In this document: positions 11,400 through 21,913 of the stretch, one piece after another
Layout: every line of letters begins with the position of its first letter
Numbering within the stretch: position 1 is the stretch's first letter
Origin: Prorocentrum cordatum
Lineage: Eukaryota; Sar; Dinophyceae; Prorocentrales; Prorocentraceae
DNA length: 64,000 nt
Assembly: GCA_963575745.1 (NCBI GenBank)
Contig: CAUYUJ010003414.1
Location: 348,559-412,558 of the forward strand
Direction: 5' to 3'
Made by a program: the position numbers and the translations under genes
Notes under the pieces: generated by a model
Told to the model about the DNA's origin: nothing
Databases searched by the model: none
What the model saw: only the letters and a program-made list of their open reading frames with translations

Positions 11400-11990
11400 C
11401 GCTGGAGCGTCCAAGATGGCCCAAGATGGCTACAAGAGGGGTCTAGATCGCACGAGATGACCTCCCAAATGGCTCGATATAGCTCAAGAAGGCTTTCAAC
11501 ATGCTCCACAAGGCCCCAATACTGCTCCAAGACGAATCCAAGCGGCTACGGGGCCTCCCAAGAAGGCCTCCACGAGGCCAACATGCTTCCAACACAGTAG
11601 GACACACATTTTTTGCCGCCTCGCTTGTTCGTTTCCGAATGGCCTTTCGAGGTATCAAGATTGCTCCACGATGGCCTGCGAGGGCCCCAAGGGTGCTCCA
11701 AGACGACCCCAAGAGCGCCCAAGAGGGCTCCAAAAGGTGTTCGTTGGGGCTCAAGGGGGCGACGTAGTTAAGGGACCCCGCCCCTTCTTTGGATGCCCTC
11801 CTCGATGGTTTCAAGGAGGCTCTCAAAGCCTGCAAGACGCCCTCAAGAGGCCGTCAAGAGGCCCCCAAAGGCCACCAAGAGCCCCAAGAGGCCCTCAAGA
11901 CGCCCCAAGAGGTCCCCAAGAGCCCCCGAGGAGACATCCCAACCAACTCCGAGAGGCACCCAAGAAGCCTCTAGTCCCGGAGGCTCCTCG
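11400..11990. repeat. CCAAGAGGCC satellite, isolated block
   Basis: A further block of the 10-13 bp satellite (CCAAGATGGCCC, CAAGAGGCCC) separated from the main array by 2.5 kb, interrupted near 11590-11660 and 11765-11800 by less repetitive sequence. Confidence 0.8.
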
Positions 11991-12099
11991 AAGTATCCAA
12001 ATGGTGCCACTCCCCCGACATGTGCGGCTCCCCTGGGCATAGTTCCTGGATGGGCTGGTTGGGATACGCGATGCGCGAAATGTTAAACATTACTTCTTT

Positions 12100-12930
12100 C
12101 TCCAACGGATTGCGCGTGAATTTGTTCTTCGTGCCGGCTACCGCGCATGGCAGGTTTAGCGCAGACGCAACCGCGAAAAACCCTTCGCAAAAAATCCAAC
12201 CCTGAAAACCTGCGCCCGAATCGCAAATGAGAGGAAACCCGTAGCACCCCGAACGCAACAACTCCTCCAACGACCGCGGGAAGTCACCGCGCAGAGCGCG
12301 GAGCGAAGAAACCCAGGGTACCCAGATGAAAAGCATGTGGCTTCTCGATGTCAGTCCCCGCTGTACGCGTGAGTTTGTTCTTCGTGTCGGCTGCCGCGGA
12401 TGGCAGGTTTTGTGCGGACGCAAACGCAAACAACCCACGCGAACAAAAATACCACCCTGAAAACCGATGCGCGAAATGCAAATGAGAGGAAACCCGTAGC
12501 ACCCCGAATGCAGCAATTCCTCCAACGACTGCGGGAAGTCACCGCGCCGCGCGCGGAGCGAAGAAACCCATGTACCCAGACGAAAAGCATGTGGCTTCTC
12601 GATGTCAGTCCCCGCTGTACGCGTGAGTTCGCTCTTCGTGTCGGCCGCCGCGAATGGCAGGTTTTGTGCGGACGCAAACGCAAGAAAACCTCGCGAACAA
12701 AAGTGCCACCCTGAAAACCTACGCGCAAAATTCGAATGGGAGGAAAACCGTAGCACCCTGAACGCAGCAATTCCTCCAACGACCGCGGGAAGTCACCGCG
12801 CAGCGCGCGGAACGAAGAAACCCAGGGCACCCCGACGAAAAGCAGGGGGCTTTTTGATGCAAGTTCCCACTGCACGCATGAACTCGTTCTTCGTGTCGAC
12901 TCCGCGCATGGCGGGCCCACCGCGCACGCG
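12100..12930. repeat. 254 bp tandem repeat, about 3.3 copies
   Basis: The motif GTGAATTTGTTCTTCGTG recurs with small changes at about 12117, 12368, 12622 and 12878 (spacings 251, 254, 256). Each unit also has ATGGCAGGTTTTGTGCGGACGC, AATGAGAGGAAACCCGTAGC and GGGAAGTCACCGCGC. A minus frame stays open for about 260 codons across three units although the period is not a fixed multiple of three. No similarity to a known protein is apparent. Confidence 0.9.
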
Positions 12931-13189
12931 CAGGCTGCGCTGCCTGCAAAAGGGCTCGCGCGCGGGCGCCTCGCGCGGCCGGACCCTCGCGGATGGGCGA
13001 AGCGAGGCGAACTCCGGAGCCATGTGCTCTCCGCCGTGGAGCCCGCGTCGTGCCAATCCGGACGCGGCGCGGGGGCCGTGGCCTCAAACTCGTCATACTT
13101 TCGGGCGTGGCCCGAATTTGCTTTTCGCGAGGTAAGCTCCGACCACCTGACCTGGACTGAAGTGACTGTTCGCGCCGTTGCGCGACGGT

Positions 13190-13325
13190 GTTATTTTCGG
13201 CGACCGAGGGCGCAACCTACGGCGCAAACGGTAGGATGCGGTTATGTTCTCGGCGGCCGAGGGCGCAACCTCTGTCGCAACCAGTAGGAGACGGTTCTAT
13301 TCTCGGCGGCCGCGGGCGCAACTCA
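13190..13325. repeat. 53 bp tandem repeat, 2.5 copies
   Basis: Units starting TTCTCGGCGGCCGAGGGCGC at about 13193, 13246 and 13299. The copies share GGGCGCAACCT and AGGA-CGGTT positions. From here to about 13800 no gene is visible. Confidence 0.85.
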
Positions 13326-13674
13326 TGGCTGAGCGCGAAACATATGGCGCACCCAATCGGCGCCCGTTTTAATCCCCGCGGGCCTACGACCGCGCGGAGG
13401 AGGGCAGCGCGGGGAGGGCGGGGGGAGAGGAGGAGCGGAGCAAAGCAGATCCTCGTCGAATCCCTGTCGAGCTACCGACCGCGAAGCTCGAAAAAAGCCA
13501 GATTGAACTCTGAGAAGGTTCGTTCGAAACCAGACGTCTCACGCTGTGATCCCCTCTTAGGCTCCCAGCACATGCTGCGCTGGCCGACGGGCGCCCCTAG
13601 GGATCTCAGAAGCGCTAACTGCTGCGAGCCCCCGGGAGACTAGCTGGGGGCCTGCTTGCAGCCCGAGCCATTTG

Positions 13675-14532
13675 TTAATGGGATATACTTCTTGCTGCTA
13701 CTAGTGATGCTAAGCGAGCACTGGTTGCCACCACTGGAAACCAACTGGCAAGCAACTCGCGACAGCTGTCCACACTGCTGCTAACTACGACTTCAACGGG
13801 GGACTCACTCACGATCGAAGATACTTCGAAATACTCTCTCCTGCGGGCCCCACGGCGTAAAGCCTGAAAAGGGAGGGCCCCCCATCCGATGCTGCCGGCG
13901 CCTCGATCATCGGGCCCATCGTGGAGCCCAGCTCGTGATGCAGGTCCATATGGAACTGAAATGTAGCTTTTTCCTTCTGGCCCTCCACTTCGCGATGCAA
14001 CCTGACCCGAAAATACCGAGCCCCTCGAGCAATCGCGGGCGCCTCCACGCTCGACAACTTCTCGTCCCAGAAAGTGCGCATGTCTTCCTTGAGCTTCTCC
14101 GCCCGTGCACGACTCGCTGGATCTGCCTCCTCCGCCGCCGTCCGTTGCTCCGTGCTCCCACGCCGCCATGGATATTTGTAGATGTGGAGCTGCCCGTTCT
14201 CTGTGGTGCACCCGTTCTCCAGCGTCTGCGCGCCGCGTCATCTCTGCGCCCGTCTCGGACTGAGCGAAGGCGCGTCGGCGCTCGCGAACTCGCGGCGCGG
14301 GCGCTCGCGCGAGGGCACGCTGTGGGGCCCACGAATGATGCATTTCTGTAGAGTGTAACAGATGACGGGCCGCAGTAAATTGTGTAGCGAAGGTTTGATA
14401 ATTGTGTGCGCATGCGTTGCTTGGCGTAAGTGCATGTGCGCGATTGCGTAGATTGTGGCGATGTCGTAGATGTTCGAATAGCTTCCTTCGGTTGCCAAAG
14501 GCGACCTTGCAAGGCTCCCCGTTGAGGTCCAT
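13675..14532 (-). pseudogene. Possible decayed zinc-finger-type coding remnant
   Basis: The minus frame from 14532 begins with a C2H2-like pattern: a Cys, an AFGNRRKLFEHLRHRH stretch, then further along CAHNYQTFATQF and ARHLLHS. Such fingers occur in C-terminal parts of some LINE proteins. A second frame (14150 to 13809) reads like real coding sequence, with EKLKEDMRTFWDEKLSS and FQFHMDLHHELGSTMGPMIEA. The two frames differ, so the locus is broken or misassembled. It lies downstream, on the same strand, of the endonuclease remnant at 16552-18060, so it might be the 3' part of the same element. That is inference only; the function is otherwise unknown. Confidence 0.35.
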
Positions 14533-14579
14533 GGGGCGCCGGAATGGCGACTCGACCTCGCCATGTTACCAGGGTGTTT

Positions 14580-16070
14580 CAAGGGTCCTAGCGGGGGGGG
14601 GGGGGGGGGCAAAACCGAGGGGGGGGTGCAAACCGAAAAAACCGGGCTTCGGAGTTCCGTTGCAGCCGCCATCTGGAAATCCTGGGGCCCTTGGATCTCT
14701 CAATGAACGCAGGTCGTTGGCGGTGCGGGAGAAGCCCGGCGACTCGATCTAGACCCGGTGGCGCCTGTCTTGCTCGCGGCGAGGAGCGGGTTGTAGGTCG
14801 GCCGTCGCCAGCTCCAGCGAAGAGAAAGGCCAATTTCCAATGCGGTAGCACCTCATTGTTGGATGATGCTGTCACGCGCAATCCACCCCGAGAGGTCGCC
14901 TCGCCTAGCGTCGCGATGCGCCCGAGACGCGCCGGACATTCATCCGGGATAGTCCAGGATAGTAGAGCCGGTCTCCTAGGGCGCGAGACTCTCTGGCCTA
15001 CTCAGTACGGCATTATGAGCGAACCTGATGAAGAGGCCGCGTTTCCATTTGTTCGGGCCCCCGGACTCCAGGCCCTGCCCGAGGAGGGGAAACCAGAAAG
15101 AGCCGCGCTGCGCCTCCTGGAGATCTCAGCCCTGGCCGAAACGCTCAACTGCAGGTGAGGCCCCAGGCGCCTCGCTCCTTCCTTGGTGTGGGCCCATGAG
15201 GTGCGAGGGGTCTCGTCGGAGCATCTGTCGACGCTGGTCGCCGCGAGCTGCGAAGCAACGCGATGTGCTCCTGCTTGGAGACGTTCTGGCCGTAGCCGCT
15301 GAATCCGCAAGAACAAATGCGGCCGCGCAGCGACGTTCGCGATCTCGGCCGCGAAGTCCCCCGGCGACGTCGGCGGATCTGCCAAGACAAAACTGATAAT
15401 ATCATTAGCAAGCGCGCGTGCTCAGATCGGCCTGGGGCCCCAGCCGGGGCGCGCGACTTCTCCGACTGAGCGCCCATTTGGCGCTCGCCATATCTCCGCG
15501 ACCAAATTGCGCGTGGACACAATCCCGCCGAAGATCGGGCAGCAGATGGATCACCGATCGTGTTCCCCTGTGTGTATGTTAAACTGTGAGAGGGCCCTCC
15601 GAAAACTTCCAGTGAAATAATTGCGTTCTTGTGTCGTCGCTGGCAAAGCGGTTTGATCGCATCAAGTGAAAATGCGCGGTAGTGTCGAGCTGACCTCGAG
15701 GGGGGCTGCCGAAGGCACTCGACGTGTCCATGGGCGTCGTGGCGCGCGTCAAATGCTGCGCTGTGAGGCGCTGCGAAGTAACCGATGCCCCCGTGACATC
15801 GCCCTCTCTACGTCTGTGGCGATAGTGGCCGTGGTCGTGTGCAGCGGGAGAAAGTTTTCAGATGACCGAATAATGGGCTTCCCCAGCTGCCGCCATCGCG
15901 CGCGCCGCTCGCCGCCCTCGGGGGCCAACTTGATTTCTGTGGGCCTGCCCCTCCCGTCCTGCGCCAGCACTTGTTATGCATCCTGGTATTCGCTAATCCC
16001 ACTTCCACCGTCCATCTGAATCCCAACGTCGGCGCGCCTAGCTCGCCGCCCCAGTCCACGCCCGCGTTGT
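14580..16070. other. No supported gene
   Basis: About 1.5 kb with a long G run at 14593-14608 and short overlapping ORFs on both strands, none with recognisable motifs. A minus frame near 15385-15240 (starting ADPPTSPGDFAAEIANVAA) looks mildly protein-like but I cannot assign it. Confidence 0.5.
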
Positions 16071-16077
16071 TGGTTAA

Positions 16078-16290
16078 TTTGGACACCCGAAATGGGCACC
16101 GAAAGAATGGGTACAATGCCCAACAACAAATGTTGTCCCAAACCAACAGCGGCCGCTGTCGGGCAGGCGGCCTTCTGTCTCGAATGGGCACAGGCCGCGG
16201 CGGCGTTAACAGCGAATCCTGTTCAGAATGAACAGGAACTGCTGTTGGGCATCGTACCCAGTCTTTCCGTGCCCATCTCGGGCGTCCAGA
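16078..16290. mobile_element. 213 bp MITE/foldback element with 5 bp target duplication
   Basis: Terminal inverted repeats of about 48 bp: the left arm starts TTTGGACACCCGAAATGGGC, and the right arm read in reverse complement starts TCTGGACGCCCGAGATGGGC, with the similarity continuing to TGCCCAACA. The element is bounded by the direct repeat GTTAA at 16073-16077 and 16291-16295, as expected of a target-site duplication. It has no ORF of its own, so it would need a transposase in trans. A truncated relative is at 6766-6904. It sits about 260 bp from the end of the LINE endonuclease remnant and may have landed in it. Confidence 0.85.
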
Positions 16291-16551
16291 GTTAAGCGCT
16301 CTCTTCGGGAGGAAGCGCGCCAACCGCAGCTCGAGCGCGCTGAAACATCTGGAACTGCTCGTCGTTTCGCTGCATGCCGCGCCCATCGACTAACTCGATT
16401 CACACCTTCCTTACATCGCCCAGTGACTTCTTCATCCGGTTCCCATGCATGCAGCTGGCCGTCGCGTTCTGAACACCATTCCAGCAAATCTTGTGGCTGC
16501 GCCGCCATGCCACTGCGCGCGCCTTCTCGGGGCCGTGCCTCAAACCATGCC

Positions 16552-18060
16552 TCAGAAAACAATGGTGCCGATCTTGCAAGCAATCCGTCTAGGTCCGATA
16601 CGCGTCCTCGCCGATCTCCTTGCCAATCTCAGCGCTTCCGCCTGTCTGGAATTATTCCACGCATCCGGCGCCGCCGACGCGAAGTGCGACGGTGGAGCTC
16701 GAGGTGCTTTGCGACGGAGAACGCGCTGCTCCTGCGAAATACGCCTCAACTCCTCATCAATCCGTCGGGCATCCTCCACCGAAGCCTCCATCTTCCCCTC
16801 GCGAAAGTCCGCTCGCTGGAAGAGTAGCCGCAGTCGTTCCCTGCACCTGTCGCCGAGGATCTCCACCCAGCGTCGCCGTGCTAAGTTGAGCTTGGCCCGC
16901 CCTCGTAATACAATCTTCCAGAAATTCAGCAATCTCATCAGGCGAGCCGTTGTCGCGCTTATAATGGTACGCTCCTCGGGAGTCAAATTCTTGCTGCACA
17001 GCTTCCGGAACATTCGCTTTACCAGCGCCTCTGAAAAAAAACCGCCATCATGTTGCCCCGGTCCCATCTCAAGCGTCCCTGAGCGTCTGGCGGTCCAATG
17101 ACGTGCTGCGTATACCACATCGTACTCCATTGGAGCAGGATCCTGCGGGCACGGGACATGGAATGCCTGACATCGACATCCCAATCGCTGCAGAAGGTGT
17201 GCGTGCGCAGTGAGACTCTCCATGCCATTCAGAATGAACATATCATATACTCGGGACTGACGACCATCCTGACCATAGTAAGTCGCCACAATAGAGGTAC
17301 CACGTGCTTTCGTAACCAACATATCCGGTGGTTCCAATAAGTCACGAAGCTGCTCAACTGATCCCTTCTTCAATCTCTCGGGATATGGGGCCTGCACGAC
17401 CGAAAGCTCCATTGCATCCCCTCCTCCCGCTGGCAGGCCTGTGCCGTCATTGGCGTCGCAGCAGATCACGGGCGCATTCCTGCGCGGAGCCTTTGGAAGA
17501 AGATCGCGCAGCCACTCACTTAGAACTCGAACCGTACGCAAATGCTATGCCCGATGCTTGAGACGAAACGGCTTTGGAGGATAATGCATACTTATACCAC
17601 GCAACTCACTTTTTCCCCGTTTGACTCGAGGTCCAAGACATCCTGCTTTGGCCGCTGGAGGGGAAGCCCATGTCTGAAAAATATAGTGTGTGTTTTGAAA
17701 GCCCTTGCCCAAGATGGCGGTGCAACCCGTACTCGAGTTACTCAAAGGAGCCGATGGGCCAAAGGGGGCTTCAATAAGCAAACGCCCCTGCACATGACGA
17801 CGAATAACAACATTCCCTGAGAACTGCTGCCTTCGATCCACCGCCTGAATTCCAACCAACAAGATCATGTCAAAGTTAGAAGTCTCCACCACCACCTCCT
17901 CCAACCTGTCCCCCGTACACGACTGGGCGTTCCACCCCAGTCGACGGAGTTGTTGCTGCTGTGCCATCGCCGCCTTCAGAGGGGCCGAAACAACTGGGGC
18001 ATGCTTGGCCCCTTCACGATGCACTGCAAAATAATCTCGCTTCACCCCGGAATTGTCGGC
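16552..18060 (-). pseudogene. LINE-type AP endonuclease (EEP) domain remnant
   Basis: One minus reading frame runs from about 18060 to 16552, interrupted only by an in-frame TAG at 17545-17547. It reads like the N-terminal endonuclease/exonuclease/phosphatase domain of dinoflagellate non-LTR retrotransposons: LGWNAQSCTGDRLEEVV at the domain start, TSNFDMILLVG, an STGCTAILGKGF strand, then PVICCDANDGTG with the catalytic Asp-Asn pair, and a late SRVYDMFIL strand. The usual catalytic Gln-Glu-Thr after the first strand reads GIQA, so the Glu seems lost. A basic, helical stretch (RRRWVEILGDRCRERL, EDARRIDEELRRIS) follows, as between endonuclease and reverse transcriptase. No reverse transcriptase is found downstream; frame is lost at 16552 and a MITE follows. 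I infer a dead element fragment. Confidence 0.6.
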
Positions 18061-18064
18061 TCGA

Positions 18065-18330
18065 TTGACAGGGGCTGGAAGAGGAGGAGGAGAAGGGAAA
18101 CATGGGGGGCCAGGGGCAGGACGAGGAGGAGGACAAGGAAGAGGAATACGAAAACGTGGAAGAAGAGGGCGACGAGGAGGGTGAGGAGAAAAAGAACGAG
18201 GACGAGGATGAGGATGGGGACGACGAAGGAGGACGAGGAGAACGAGGAGGATGAGGAACAGGAGGAGGACGGAGATGAGGATGGGGAGCGATAGGAGGAG
18301 GATGAGGACGAAGACGAACACAGCGAAGAC
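18065..18330. repeat. GGA/GAC-rich purine tract
   Basis: GAGGAGGA, GACGAGGA and GATGAGGA units. It runs directly upstream of the endonuclease remnant on the minus strand and produces Ser/Pro-rich minus and Glu/Arg-rich plus frames that I treat as compositional. 18340-18700 holds nothing recognisable. Confidence 0.85.
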
Positions 18331-18702
18331 GACGACGGCCCGACGGCGACGGCGACAACGGCGAAGACGACGTCGACCAGCACCGCCACCGCGAGGTCGC
18401 CCGAGGCGACCGCGGCCACGCCGCCGTGGCCCTGACTGTCTGGACTTGGGACTACGTGCAAGGCTACGCCCGATGTGTGCTCGCCGTTTGGGCTAGCCGT
18501 GGGGCCCAAGCGGCGAGCTGTCCCGTGATTACGTGCGCGAGCTCACTTGCTGACTAATATTCGGAAACCATCGCTGATGCAGATCCTGTCATTTGGGAGT
18601 TCCTCCGCTCCGCTCTGAAGGGTGACCCCCGGAAGAGAGGAGAGGGCCCCCAGAGGCTTCCTAGAAAGGGTCCGAGTAGATGGGGCCTGAGCTCGCGCCG
18701 CA

Positions 18703-18815
18703 TCGGCGATGCATCGGCGATGCATGAGCGGTGCACCGGCGATGCGTCGCCGACGTCGGCGATGCATCGGTGACGCCGGCGTGAAGCAAATCGGGCTCCA
18801 CACCGAGCCGCATCG
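18703..18815. repeat. CATCGGCGATG near-palindromic tandem repeat
   Basis: GCATCGGCGATGCATCGGCG and variants (ACCGGCGATGCGTCG, CGTCGGCGATGCATCGG) recur every 9-15 bp. CATCGGCGATG is palindromic except at its centre, so the tract can form many alternative hairpins. Confidence 0.85.
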
Positions 18816-18861
18816 GCGATGCGGCGCGATCCTCCAAACTTATCTACTCCGACCATCTAGG

Positions 18862-19075
18862 AGGACCGGAGATGACGAACCAACAACACACACCCATACC
18901 GATAGGAGGGTCGGAGAGGGCTACGGGTGCGTGTTGTCAGATGGGGGTCCCCGCTCGAACAGGAGCGTTCCCAAGGGTCCGACAACCTGCACCCATACCC
19001 ATAGCCAGTCCTCCTCCCGACGACCTCCCTCTGGGTATGGGTGTGTGTTGTTCGCTCGTCGGGAGATGTCTCCAG
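18862..19075. mobile_element. Foldback element of about 210 bp
   Basis: Left arm GGAGATGACGAACCAACAAC then ACACACCCATACC; the right arm carries the reverse complement GGTATGGGTGTGTGTTGTTC and GGGAGATGTCTCC. Inner arms also pair (CTACGGGTGCGTGTTGTC with GACAACCTGCACCCATAC, and GCTCGAACAGGAGCG is a local hairpin). The total arm length is about 90 bp with mismatches. No ORF or target duplication is evident. Confidence 0.8.
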
Positions 19076-19208
19076 GCTTCCCCCGCGCGGTGCCGGTCCT
19101 GCAGCTCCGCCTTCCTGCCCACCTGCGCGCTCAGGTCGTCCACCACGGGGTCCAGGGCCAGCGTCCAGCGCTCCCGGAGGCCTCTGGTGGCCTGCGCGGG
19201 GGGGGGGG

Positions 19209-19480
19209 ATGAGGGCTCTTTCGGCTGCTGTCATCGTGCTGCCAGGCAATCGAAACGCTGCCATAAGGAACCTCGAATCAGGAACGAGTGGAGGGGGAGC
19301 CCAAACCAGCAGAGCTAGCACGCCCTGGGAGGGTTCTCAAAGATTTCTGGGGGGGGACAAAAAAAACACCCCTCACGCAGATCTGCTAAGGGCTCTTTCG
19401 GCTGCAGTCACCGTGCTGCCAGGCAATCGAAACGCTGCCATAAGGAACCCCAAATCAGGAACGAGGCCCCATTAATCCAT
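19209..19480. repeat. 180 bp direct duplication
   Basis: AGGGCTCTTTCGGCTGCTGT and about 75 following bases at 19209 recur at 19389. The rest of the unit (GAGGGGGAGCCCAAACCAGC, GGGAGGGTTCTCAAA, CACCCCTCACGCAGATC) recurs again at about 19690-19790, where it leads into the 73 bp array. Confidence 0.9.
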
Positions 19481-19778
19481 AAGCGCAAAGCGTTGAGTTC
19501 CCGTAGACAGCCTGAGCACAACCCAAGACAAACTTTACAAAAACACTAGAAGAATCCGCTGGCCCCCTTGCGGGGCCACCAGGCTGTAGGCCCGGAGTGT
19601 GCTGCTCCCTGTACCAGTTGCAGCTTCCAGTTTCCACTGTTACAATGCTGTTTCTTGCTGCTTACTGTTCCTTGTTGATGAATGCGCGAGGGGAGGGGGA
19701 GCCCAAACCAGCAGAACTACCACGCCCTGGAAGGGTTCTCAAAATTTCGGGGGGGGGGGTAAAATTAACACCCCTCAA

Positions 19779-20530
19779 GCAGATCCGCAGGGTCAGGGTC
19801 CAAAAACACATGGGATTTGCCACATTTTTGAAATTCGGTGGTACCCGTCACGCAGATCCGTAGGGTCAGGGTCCAAAAACATATGAGATTTGCTGCATGT
19901 CTGAAATTCGGTGGCACCTCTCACGCAGATCCGTAGGGTCAGGGTCCAAAAACACATGGGATTCACCACACTTCTGAAATTCGGTGGCGCTCCTTCGCAC
20001 ATCCGTAGGGTCAGGGTCCAAAAACATATGAGATTTGCTACATTTCAAGAATTCGGTGGCACCCCTCAAGCAGATCCGTAGGGTCAGAGTGTAAAAACAC
20101 ATGTGATCTGTCGCTTTTTTGAAATTAGGTGGCACCCCTCACGCAGATCCGTAGGGTCAGGGCCCAAAAAACATGTAGGATTTGCCACATTTTTGAAATT
20201 CGGTGGCACCCCTCACGCAGATCCGTAGGGTCAGGGTCCAAAAACAAATGGGATTTGCAAAAATTCTGAAATTCGGTGGCACCCCTCAAGGAGATCCGTA
20301 GGGTCAGGGTCTAAAAACACAAAGGATTTGCCACATTTCTGAAATTCGGTGGCATTCCTTGGCAGATCCGTAGGGTCAGGGTCCACAAACATATGGGATT
20401 TGCCACATTTCTGAAATTCGGTGGCACCCCTCGAGCAGATCCGTAGGGTCAGGGTCCAAAAACACAAGGAGGGATTTGTTACATTTTTGAAATTCGGTGG
20501 CACCCCTCACTCAGTTCTGCAGGGTCACGA
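19779..20530. repeat. 73 bp tandem array, about 10.5 copies
   Basis: Units of 71-75 bp begin CAGATCCGTAGGGTCAGGGT and continue CCAAAAACACATGGGATTTG, a CCACATTTCTGAAATTCGGT segment and GGCACCCCTCACG. Starts are near 19779, 19853, 19926, 19998, 20070, 20144, 20218, 20291, 20363, 20437 and 20512. Copies differ by scattered substitutions. The whole unit repeats without unique spacers, so this is a satellite and not a CRISPR array. Minus ORFs over it are repeats of the unit. Confidence 0.95.
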
Positions 20531-20732
20531 CGTCTTACCAACCGCCAGGTGTGGTGACCCCTGTTTTGATCATTTGGTTTTGCTCATTACGAGTCGGCCT
20601 CGAATGAAATTCTCATACTGCTTCACCACAGCGCCCAGGCCTCAGGACATACCTCTTGCATGCACAGCGCATTCTCCGAGAGAGGGGGCCGGCGGCAGGG
20701 GGCGAAGCCCTTACGGATAACAAACTGCACAA

Positions 20733-20882
20733 TCATAAACCTTCGCTGGTCCGTACGGATTTCTTGGATCTGCGCTGACCCCCTCCCTGGCGCGCGGAGC
20801 GCGCCAGCGGCGCCGGAGGCGCCGCCAGGGGGGCCCAGCGCAGATCCAAGAAATCCGCGCGGAGCGCCAACAAATTATGTTT
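20733..20882. mobile_element. Foldback/MITE, GGATTTCTTGGATCTGCGCTG family
   Basis: Arms GTCCGTACGGATTTCTTGGA-TCTGCGCTG and CAGCGCAGATCCAAGAAATC-CGCGCGGAGC pair over about 30 bp. Inside is a second stem, CCTGGCGCGCGGAGCGCGCCAG, and GGCGCCGGAGGCGCC. An element of the same family, with the core inverted, is at 29839-30007. No coding sequence. The flanking 20530-21430 has no gene I can support. Confidence 0.8.
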
Positions 20883-21436
20883 GTGCCGTTTGCTCTTTTC
20901 TTCGGCTGAGACAAACTGTCCTGTACTGTGGTATGCTCTAGCGGAGAGAGCGTCATTGCCGCTCTCCCCAAGCATCAACACTCATGCGAAGAAGCGCAGC
21001 GGGTCGAAGAGCCCCGACAACACCGGAGGGGCGGCGGCCACTACACGTCGCCCTTGCCCTTGAAAAAAAACACGGAACACCTCCCCAACGAAGGGGCTTC
21101 TGTGGACCGCGGCTGGCCTCGGCAACCGACATCGACGCCCCGACCTGGAACAGCAACAAAAACCGCCCGCGTACCGGGAGCCCCACCCGAGCGCAGGGTG
21201 GGCCTGATCTTTGGCGTCTTGACTGTGCAGACTACGTTTTCCCTGTCCACGGCATACCTTTTCCTGCACATCCACTTCGGCACCGCCTGCTCCCCGGGCC
21301 CCGCACGCTCCGGCCGCCTGAGGCCCCGCCTTCCTGTGCCCTGTCTCCCTAATTAAAGCTGTGCGTAGCCCGCCTAGCTTTTAGCGGAAGAGGTTCGCTC
21401 TCGTCCCGCAGATCAAAAAGACTGTGCAGACTACGT

Positions 21437-21572
21437 TTAGGCCAGGCATGTTCTCCTACAGGCGGATCTTGGAAGGTAAAGAAAGAAGAGCCACAACTTT
21501 TCAAGAGCAGTAGAAGCATCGTCCCCAGACTATTTTTGAAGACTCCTCCTGTAGAGGGACATGCCTGACTTA
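21437..21572. mobile_element. 136 bp MITE with 9 bp target-site duplication
   Basis: The left end TTAGGCCAGGCATGTTCTCC and the reverse complement of the right end, TAAGTCAGGCATGTCCCTCT, form terminal inverted repeats continuing to CTACAGG. Both sides are flanked by AGACTACGT (21428-21436 and 21573-21581), an exact 9 bp direct repeat. Nine-base duplications are typical of Mutator-like elements, so a MULE-derived MITE is the best guess. One caution: GACTGTGCAGACTACGTTT also occurs at about 21221, so the flank is itself repetitive. Relatives are at 28782-29095, 29284-29395 and 61476-61622. Confidence 0.85.
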
Positions 21573-21913
21573 AGACTACGTGCACGTCGGTCGGAGGAGG
21601 TAGGTAAAAACATGACACAGGAAGGCGGATACAGTAGATTGGGTTCGGGTCCTCCCAGATGATAACAAGACACGGCACAAGCATATCGGTTCTTGAAGTA
21701 GGAAGGCGCTTGGGGTATAGTGGGGTCTGGGAATCACAAAATACCCACTTTCAAAGACTGGCATGCACGTATCACGTTGCAAATGCATGCGATGATTTGT
21801 TCAACACGGCCATGGCCTCCCCAGGGCACGCGTGCGGAGGGGCAGCCGTAGACTACCAGCTGCAACCAGCAGACGGACTCCTGCACTTCGCCCACGGCGC
21901 TGGGCGCTCGTGT

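Noticed and set aside
15000-15400. Gene in the minus frame ADPPTSPGDFAAEIANVAA
   Set aside because: A short protein-like stretch without motifs, continuation or splice support.
19779-20530. CRISPR-like regular array
   Set aside because: The entire 73 bp unit repeats, there are no unique spacers, no cas genes, and the context is eukaryotic.
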